Shown: positions 56,478 through 64,000 of the stretch, in pieces
Layout: every line of letters starts with the position of its first letter
Position numbering within the stretch: position 1 is the stretch's first letter
Assembly: GCA_035235625.1 (NCBI GenBank)
Contig: CP141147.1
Coordinates: forward strand, 23,790,756-23,854,755
DNA: 64,000 nucleotides
Direction of reading: 5' to 3'
Source: Saururus chinensis
Taxonomy: Eukaryota > Streptophyta > Magnoliopsida > Piperales > Saururaceae
Made by a program: the position numbers and the translations under genes
Notes under the pieces: model-generated
The model's database searches: none
What the model was told of the DNA's origin: nothing
What the model saw: only the letters and a program-made list of their open reading frames with translations

Positions 56478-57293
56478 ATAAGGGGGCGGCTACCCCCACA
56501 CTTGGCAGCGGACAGCCAAGTTCTCCTAGGCGACGGACAGCCTAGGCAGCCCCTTGGGCATGGTTGGATGTTGGGAACAGCATTGGAGTGGTTCTGGATG
56601 AGCACTCGCCTTGCGGAGCAGGCTAAGGCAGAGTTCATGCACGGGCAGGACTCCTAGTGGCGTGCTAGGCGCCACAACACCCTAGGGAAGGACTCCTAGG
56701 GGCGTTGGGATACTTGGAGGCAGCACGGCGGTCTCCTAGGGCAGATAGGAGCGGAGGCAGCAAACTTTCCTGGGACGAATGGACTCTAGAAGCTGATGGA
56801 CGCTGGACTCCTAGCGAAGTCGGAATCTTTTATAGGTTTCCTTAGTTGGCTGGGACGACCTTCACAAGTTTCCTTAGCTGGCTGGGATGACCATGGGCTG
56901 GGAGAGTTGGGACAGGGAGGGATGCTGTATTTTGGGCTGGGTTGTATTGTATTCCTAGTGGGACTCGGACTTGTCTTGCTAAGTCTATATAAGGGAGAGG
57001 ATGGGGCGGCCATGCTATCCAGAAATCCAGAGAAAACCTTGAGAGGACGAACTAGAGAGTTTTGGACAGCGAATGGCTTGTTAGCCCTGGCCCTCTCCCT
57101 ACCACTGTAACCCAACGGACAGAGTTTACAAGCATTGGGCGGAGCCCTTTGCACCAGAGACGGCCATTGCTAGTTGGTTCCTTGTTCCCCTTGTGCATAT
57201 GAGAGGGAAGGACGTGAGAGTTGGCTGCTAGCTGTGCAAGGCAGCCAGGCCATCATAGTTGAGGATGCTAGATAAAGCTCTGTGCCTGTGACA
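56452..57293 (+). repeat. 3' LTR of the chromovirus, 842 bp
   Basis: Uninterrupted LTR from TGTTAGCCCC to GCCTGTGACA, followed by AATGC. Contains a TATA box at 56986-56992 and several CTCCTAG(G/C) repeats in its first half. Confidence 0.97.
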
Positions 57294-57420
57294 AATGCCA
57301 TGAAGCATCTTGCATCCTTTTTACGTCAATTTTATTTGGGTGAGAGTGAATTTCTTAGCTTACATGGGGATGGGCTGCTCTCTTTTGAAAAAAGAAATAC
57401 GTACTTTAAGTACATCTAGG

Positions 57421-58039
57421 TGATGCAAAATAATTAGCATTGTCATTTATTGAGAATTGAGATCACATGAAGAAAAATCGAATTTTTCTTTATGGTGATC
57501 GATTGACATTTATAGACATGCAATCGATTAGGCTAGCGATCGTTCAGTCCTTTACAAAGGTCAATCGGCACTCAAAATAGCTTAGTGTAAAACAAAGTAG
57601 AGATTTGGTGTGCTGCTACAACGATACATATTGCCAACTTCATTTTGGATTAGAATTTTCTTCCAAATAGATTTTTGAAGTTTTTTGTTTTCCTAGGAAT
57701 TAATCTTATTCTGTATTGCTTTAATTATAGGATTTTATCATTAGTTTCCATAATTTTGATTGGTTAGTTACGAGCTAGTTAGAGATTAAATTTTGTTATT
57801 AATTTATATTTATGCCACTAGGAGTTGTATAAAAGCATGGCTCTTCCGTGGAGGCCATGATTATGCATTTTTTCTAATATTTTGAAGAAGAAGAAGAAGA
57901 AGAGATTAATTACTTATCCTTTATTTTTCCTCTATGTTTTAGTGAATTTATAATTAGAATTCATGAGAGATGATGGTTGTATGCGCCTGTAGTCAAATTT
58001 ATTGAACAATGTTCATCCCATCAATCCCGCCCTGCATCA
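57421..58039 (+). mobile_element. Solo LTR of the TGATG/CATCA family, 619 bp
   Basis: Ends TGATGCA and TGCATCA are perfect inverted repeats. Flanks CTAGG (57416-57420) and CTAGA (58040-58044) are a duplication with one change. The right half aligns with the LTRs at 59618-61844 and 63277-63933. A GAAGAAGAAGAAGAAG tract lies at 57883-57902. Confidence 0.7.
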
Positions 58040-58044
58040 CTAGA

Positions 58045-59612
58045 TCATGATAAAACTTGACAAATAATACCCTTTTGTGGATAAACTGGAACATCATAAT
58101 CTTATAGGTAGCAGTAATCTATGAAAAATTTGTCCACAATGTCACTAAATTTAATCCTACAACTTTCATGGTCTTAAATATTTCCAACATGTGGCTTTGT
58201 TGGAATGACTACTACATCTTTTTACTAGAAGATCACTCCTAACATAATTATCTAGACAAAAAACCACCAAACTTCCATTTCCTTCTAAGATATATAGATC
58301 CCCCATCGTGAATAAAACCCTTTAAACTGACCACCAGATTAGAGTGCCAGATTGAGGAGACGTGGGGCCAGAAGCAAAATTGATTACTAGAGAAAGATAT
58401 GTGATGAGCACCTCAAACAAAAAAATAGATAATCAAGAAAAAGAGACAAATAAATAAATGGATGACCAGTTTGCCACCATATGTTTTAGCCAACCCACCT
58501 AGCTTTTGCATAGACCGTCGATATCCACAACATTGTTAAGAGGGGTGGTTTGGCTAAAACAAGGGGTAGGAGACTTCTCACCCTAAATTAAAGGATTAAA
58601 TCTTCATAGTTAGGCAATCAACAGGAAAGGGAACTTGCATTGACCCGAAATTTGTAGGGCAAATAGTTGAAGAGACTAGGAAACATCGCTGATATTGTGT
58701 TTAAACATAAACACTAAAGTTATATCTTAAAGTAAACACAGATGGCAGGAGTCTAGCCAGTCCAGGATGGACTATTGATGTAACTCACTTTTATTTGCAT
58801 TTTCTGTAGGCCTCATTCTTAGCATAATCACATATGTTGCTAAAATTTTCATGGTTTTGATTATTGTCATTCGATGATGAAATGATGTCTTATAATACCA
58901 CAAAAGTTGTGGGCATCGACCCAAAAGAGTTGGAGCTTTTCACATTTTTTGTTCTCCATCATGTTTAAATTTATATATGTTGGACACTCTATATTTACTC
59001 ACTTATAAAGTTAAGAATGTTGCTAATTGCACCAGAAACTCTCATGTCCCCCAAGAAAAGTATAATTAGTGGACATTGATTCTTCCCCTTCTTTTCCCCT
59101 GTTCAGACCACTCTATAGATACACCAACAACACTTTTGCTCATAAGCGGCAATGAGAATGTCCTCAGGCAATGGAAAAAAGGAGGTTGAGAGTGATGAGA
59201 TTATGTTACCTTTTTGGCGGTGGCTGCCCATTGCTAGATTTAAAAAAAAAATTCACAATGGCCTTTCATCACTAGATTGTAAAAAAGTTTACAGTGGCCA
59301 CCCATAACGAAGTGAGGCTGAGTAATGAGCTTATGTTACTTTTCTAGCATATGTGCTTAGCACTTGATTGAAAAAACTTCACTGTGGATTATAAGCTCCT
59401 ATCAACTTTTAAAAAATTCCATGGTGACCATCCATTGTCAGAAGTGACGTCAAGTGTGACAAGCATATGTTACTTTTCTGCACCCATTGGTAAATTGAAA
59501 AAATAAATTACAGTGGGTATTCTACTCAGAATAATGTTGTTTATTTACATTTCTTTCATTTGGAGTGAGTGCAATGCAAGAGTCTTTGAAGGAAACTAGT
59601 AACGGTAAGCAG
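58045..59612. repeat. Repeat-rich spacer without recognised gene
   Basis: 58045-59100 shows no gene or repeat I recognise. At 59150-59540 a degenerate unit of about 90-110 bp recurs about four times (words ATGTTACTTTTCT, TTxACAGTGGCCACCCAT, TAGATTGAAAAAA). Confidence 0.5.
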
Positions 59613-60131
59613 TCTTGTGATGAAGGGTGTAAGATGCTCAGAGATAAAGGGGGTTCATAACTTGAAGAAACATGTGGATTTGCTTGAAATTGATGATGTA
59701 AATCAGCTTGGTTTGTAATATAAGGAGCAATGGGATTAAAAGAGGAAGATATGTTAAGTTCCCTTGAGTGATCGATTGGGATATGAGGGCGATCAATGGC
59801 CCCCGATAGAATTCTTTTGTAAGCATCAAACCGAATGAAAAGCGATCGATTGGGAATATAAATTGATTGGTCAACTAAAATGATCGATTGACACTATTTG
59901 TGGATTAGTGTAAAACGAAGCTGAGAGTTGGTATTGATCGATTTGAATGGTGGGTGATTAATTATTTCAATAGTGATACGGTTCTGAAATTTTTTTAGAT
60001 AAAGATTTTGTTCCAAATGGATACGTTTTAAGTAGTTTGCTTTCCTAGTAGTCATATTCCGTTTTGTTTTGATTGTTCGGGGATATTCTTAATAGTTTTC
60101 ATTAATTTTGATTGGTTAGTCATAAGGTAGT

Positions 60132-61582
60132 TGTTACACCTAAACTATTAATTCATCAAATCGAGCCAAAGCTTAGGGTAATATTACTTGCAAGTACACA
60201 AGTGGATGTAGTCTTTCAAGGTCGAATTCACAAGGATTGCCTTTGTGTAACTATCACAATGATTACAAATTAGGAGAAGTAAGGAAAGATTAAGAGAGAA
60301 AAAGTAGAAGAGTATTGAGGTAATAATGAGTTAAGAAAATAATAAGATAAAACACTAAGACATTAAGGGTCATTGTAACATCTAGTAATGTTCTTCATGT
60401 ATCATATTATTTTAGTTAGAATTGAATAAAGATTATATCTAACCGGAAGATATAAAAATTAAAAATAAAAATTAAGATAAAAAAATACTTTGGATAGATG
60501 AAGGATTAATAAGAATTATTTCTTCAAGAGTTCTATGTATCAAAACCACAAAAGATTAAGAAGGAGAGCCTTCAAGCATCTTATGTGTTAAGATCACGAA
60601 GAAACAAGCAGATAAATAATATTAAATAACCATCACTTCATATAACCAATACTTACTTGAAACCATTGATAAAACATGAATAGAACTTCATTAAATTGTT
60701 ATAAATTACCTCTAGCCTTAGCTATAGAGCCTATAAAGCCATTATAATAAAACAAAAAATTTAAAATACAAAAGAACAAAAGAAAATAGGAGAAGAGAAC
60801 TCCAAAGAGGAGGAGATGATGTTTCTACTATGTCCACCCCTCTATTTATAGGAGTAGAAGAGGTTGCTTTAAAGGGGAAGGTTAGTCATATACCTTGATT
60901 ATATCCTGATTGATTGCTTGCTTCTTTGGCAATGATTAGATTTTAAAATAATGAAATAAGTCAATAATTTATTCAGCAACTAAGTATCTTTTAATCTTCC
61001 TTTAGTTATCCAATCAGTCTCATTATATTTCCTCATGTATATCAATCACTAGTAAAAAGATCCTCCATATATTGGCCTTAGGTTAGTTAACTAGAGGTCC
61101 CTTTGCATGTCTAATTTGACCCATATATCTTCGAAATTATGAATTTCTTCCTGAAATAGTGATTGTAGTCATGTAAGTCTTTGTTCTAATGTCACTAGAA
61201 TCATATCAATCTAAATTTTACATAGAAAGATATGACCGAAATATTAGTGATGTGTCAATATGTCTAAATCAGCTTCTTTTCGAATTTGGTTCTCATGATA
61301 TAAATATGAAATCCAATGGGTCCACAAGTTCGTGTTCGACCATTCCATGCATGTTTAAACTATTAGAAGTCTATTTTTGACTTTTACATGGCTTTAGGTA
61401 GTTGGGCTTCACTTCTTCTTCCAATTGTATCCTATCGAATGTCATTTGGACATGTAAACACAACGAAGGCCCAACTTACCTATTCAAGATATAAATAGCT
61501 CAAATAAGAAATGAATTAACCCAAAATAGGATTGCAATTAAATATTTAAAAATATTCAATTAAACATTATTTCAGTACATCA
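60132..61582 (+). mobile_element. Solo-LTR-like insertion, 1451 bp, TSD GTAGT, nested
   Basis: Begins TGTTACACCTAAAC and ends AGTACATCA. GTAGT flanks it on both sides (60127-60131, 61583-61587), and removing it restores the CATAAGGTAGTTATA sequence found in the sister LTR at 63760-63775. Near its left end TTGCAAGTACACAAG and AAGGTCGAATTCACAAGGAT match the arrangement in 16786-18191. No coding capacity. Confidence 0.87.
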
Positions 61583-61844
61583 GTAGTTATATATTGAAGT
61601 GTTTTATTTATAATTATGTAACTTAGAGTTGTATAAAAGCTTGGCTCTTTCATGGAAACCATAGTTGATATTTTTGTGTTATTTTTTTGACATATTGAAG
61701 AGAAAGAAGAGATTAATCTTTCTCCTCTATTTTCCCTCTATTTTGTGTGAATTTATTATTAGAATTAGTAAGAGAGGAAGGTTGTGTGCACTTGAAGCAG
61801 GATTTGTTGAACAATGTTCATCCCATTGATCTGACCCTGCATCA

Positions 61845-63276
61845 GTTAGTAGCCCTATGAGGTCCAACATGTCACCCCTACACCATGAAGGATGTGTTGT
61901 AGAAATTGATGAGATTAATAATTGCGATGAAGTAGCAAAGTTGTCGTGACGGGTTGTGAAATTGATGAGTCATATGGATTATTTGGTCAAAGTTGTTGCT
62001 CACCGATATTATACCAAGGCTAAGGCCATGGTAGAGCATCACTTTGATGATGCTTCAAATGATCCTTTTAATACATCTGATTGTTAGAAAATATGCAGTC
62101 TTGCTCTTATTATGCAAGAGGGGTTTGATTTTAATCTCCCTTGCATCTACAATGAATAGCCACATATTTTCATTTGATGTACATGAAGTTTCTGCAAGTA
62201 GAGCAAGAAGAAGAATTGTTGTTGGTGCCAGAGTTATATTACCATTGAACTACAATGATGCCATTGTTATTGGTTCAACATCCCTTCTATTGGAAGATTT
62301 GCATCCATGCACAAAATTTCTTTTTTACAAGAATTAGAGTGTTTGCAAGAAATCTTCCACCATGAACATTGCCCATTTGTTAGAGATTTTCCCTAATATA
62401 ACTATATTTTGGTAATAAGTTCATGGAATTCTCTTATTTTGTTTATATTGAACATTGTGGTTACCTTGCTTTAATAACGTTTGGTGTTCAAGTTAATGCA
62501 TGGTGTATTATGATAAAATTTGGATCATCTAGGATGATGAGAATTTAGATAATTGATGTGTTGTCCGAATCAGAAAATTCAAATTGTTCATCTGATGTTT
62601 GATATAATGTTTGATCTAAATATTGTAAGTTGGAATTCAAAAACTTATGGTACATAAGATTCAACAAGGTTGTGTAACCTATGGAAAAAACATACTTGTT
62701 TTATGGTTAAATCATATGGTGGGTATTGTCAACAAGTTGACGTTGTCCTAGATATGAATAATGTGTTTTTACAATCACAATATTCAATTTGCAAAGATCT
62801 TAATATGGTATACCTTATTCTTGACAAGGTGTTTGGTTTTGTCACAAGAAGAAGTGGTTGTCATATTCTTGGGTGTGATCAAAGTGATTTTCATCCTAGT
62901 GATTGTTTGAAGACTGATTTTCTTGTTTTGTACACTATATATTACTATGTGCATGAGATCAATTATGTGTTCAAGGAGGTCCTTTTGGAATAATTTTTTT
63001 GTCTATGTTGATTGTTTTAAGGTGTGAAGTGCTATGGGTTGATTCTTACACACATTCTATATCATTCCCCAATGCATATTGTATTTATTGCTATATCTTA
63101 TTTGAAACTTCCAAAGCAGCCACATCAAGATGCTACTCTATGTAGGTCTTTACTTTATGGTATCTTAATTTGAAACTTTCAAAGCAGCCACATCAAGATG
63201 CTACTCTAGAGCATTCTTCGCATATCACTATATCTTTCTTAAACTTGAGGATGAGTTATTTCTTAGAAGTAGAGAA
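61845..63276 (+). other. Internal region of the non-autonomous element
   Basis: No known protein domain. A phase from about 61915 to 62075 reads CDEVAKLSRR, VVKLMSHMDYLVKVV and YYTKAKAMVEHHFDDASND without a stop, which is charged and helix-like and could be a rest of gag, but it is not identified. The part 62570-63040 is conserved with 28390-28930, which shows that the same internal sequence moved with these LTRs more than once. The frames 62044-62337 and 62670-62993 have no recognised product. Confidence 0.55.
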
Positions 63277-63933
63277 TGATGAAGGTTGTAAGAGGCTAAT
63301 AGATAAAGGGGTTCCTAACTCGAACATGCTGATTTGCTTAGAATTGATGATGTAAATCAGCTTGGTTTAAAATATAAGGAGTAATGTGATATGAAGAGGA
63401 AGATATGTCAAGTTCCCTTGAGTGATCGATTGGGATATAAGGGCAATTGATAGCCACTGATGAAATTCATTTGTAAACATCAAATGGAATGAAGAAATCA
63501 ATCGGGAATACAAGCGATCAATCGATGTAACGATCGATCAACACTATTTGCAAATTAGTGTAAAAAGAAGTCAAAAGTTGGCTATCAATCTGACTGGCAA
63601 TCAATTGTTACAATAGCGATACAGTTCCGAATTTTTTTGGATAAAGATTTTTTCCAAATTGATAACTTTTAAGTAGTTTGATTTCTTAGGAGTCTTATTC
63701 TGTATTTTTTTATTGTTTACAAAATTTTCATTAGTTTTTCTTAATTTTGATTTGTCAGTCATAAGGTAGTTATAGATTGAAAATTTTTATATACAATTAT
63801 GTCACTAAGAGTTGTATAAAATTCCCCTCAATTTTGCATGAATTTATCATTAAAATTCACTAAAGATGAAGGTTGTGTGAACTTGCAATTGGATTTGTTG
63901 AGACATTCATCCCATTAATCCCACGCTACATCA
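63277..63933 (+). repeat. 3' LTR of the non-autonomous element
   Basis: From TGATGAAGGTTG to GCTACATCA. Lacks a stretch of about 100 bp present in the 5' LTR (the AGCTTGGCTC...TTTCTCC part at 61635-61730). Contains the ATCGAT-rich cluster at 63423-63545. Confidence 0.8.
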
Positions 63934-64000
63934 TCTTGCTACTATTATTCTCTGGCAAACAAATTTTTTCTTTGCTGCATATAGCCTTAAATCACTCAAC

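Larger units (their letters stand above)
47533..57293 (+). mobile_element. Complete but dead Ty3/gypsy chromovirus, TSD AATGC
   Basis: Both LTRs start TGTTAGCCCCTCCAC and end GCCTGTGACA. The target duplication AATGC is at 47528-47532 and 57294-57298. Without the nested 3.4-kb LTR the element is about 6.4 kb. Order is 5' LTR, gag, protease, RT, RNase H, integrase, chromodomain, polypurine tract, 3' LTR, as in chromoviruses. Gag to pol holds many stops and frameshifts. By eye the LTRs differ at about 60 of 840 positions, nearly all transitions, which points to an old, methylation-decayed insertion. Confidence 0.95.
59618..63933 (+). mobile_element. Non-autonomous LTR retrotransposon, TSD TCTTG
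   Basis: 5' LTR 59618-61844 (771 bp without its nested insertion) and 3' LTR 63277-63933 (657 bp) start TGATGAAGG and end with ATCA. The target duplication TCTTG is at 59613-59617 and 63934-63938. The internal region is only about 1.4 kb and has no recognisable gag, protease, RT or integrase. Before the 3' LTR the text AACTTGAGGATGAGTT...GTAGAGAATGATG resembles the end of a gypsy polyprotein and a purine-rich tract, so gypsy machinery probably mobilised it. The LTR ends are related to those of the gypsy relic at 731-1222. Confidence 0.83.

Noticed and set aside
1-64000. tRNA or rRNA genes
   Set aside because: No cloverleaf with B-box or rRNA-like conserved stretch was noticed; a covariance-model scan was not possible here.

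Overview
The window reads as nuclear DNA of a flowering plant. There are no operons, Shine-Dalgarno sites or bacterial gene families. Instead there are Ty3/gypsy, Ty1/copia and L1-type LINE relics, CACTA-like, hAT-like and PIF/Harbinger-like DNA elements, a plant-type aldehyde oxidase pseudogene, two plant B3/DUF313-like genes and a DnaJ gene with an ordinary TATA promoter. I cannot place the species. Most long open frames are chance products of repeats (GA/CT tracts, GGT tracts, retroelement relics); I support only three probable genes.

Probable genes: two paralogous small B3-like genes in opposite orientation (6064-6507 + and 30429-30857 -) that also share about 190 bp of upstream sequence; and an intronless, short DNAJC17-like J-protein gene (45977-46555 -). 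A decayed aldehyde oxidase gene (about 39240-42795 -) and a hAT transposase relic (about 32546-34696 +) are the main pseudogenes.

Layout: 1-1222 end of a gypsy element with its 3' LTR; 1.5-4.67 kb CACTA-like terminal region with very large GA/CT tracts; 6.0-6.5 kb B3-like gene; 7.4-9.3 kb LINE (-); 9.56-11.5 kb copia relic (+) and a palindrome; 13.65-15.95 kb second CACTA-like end holding a nested Harbinger-like element; 16.8-18.2 kb solo-LTR-like insertion; 19.0-20.4 kb second LINE (-); 20.4-28.2 kb long LTR-like DNA carrying an hAT-like element (22.7-24.9 kb) with its own inner fold-back; 28.4-29.9 kb relic of a non-autonomous LTR element; 30.4-31.1 kb second B3-like gene; 31.4-34.7 kb RNase H and hAT relics; 35.1-38.9 kb giant solo LTR; 39.2-42.8 kb aldehyde oxidase pseudogene; 46 kb J-protein gene; 47.5-57.3 kb complete but dead chromovirus whose 5' LTR is split by a second giant solo LTR; 57.4-58.0 kb solo LTR; 59.6-63.9 kb non-autonomous LTR element whose 5' LTR is split by another solo-LTR-like insertion.

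The best supported novelty is the insertion history. Target-site duplications could be read directly for seven insertions (CTGAC, GTAGT, CTTTG, GTTGG, AATGC, TCTTG, TTA), with near matches for two more, and they give a clear nesting order. The non-autonomous family with TGATG...CATCA LTRs has two copies with a shared, unrecognised internal region, and is the strongest candidate for an undescribed element. The B3-like pair with conserved upstream DNA is the strongest candidate for functional novelty.
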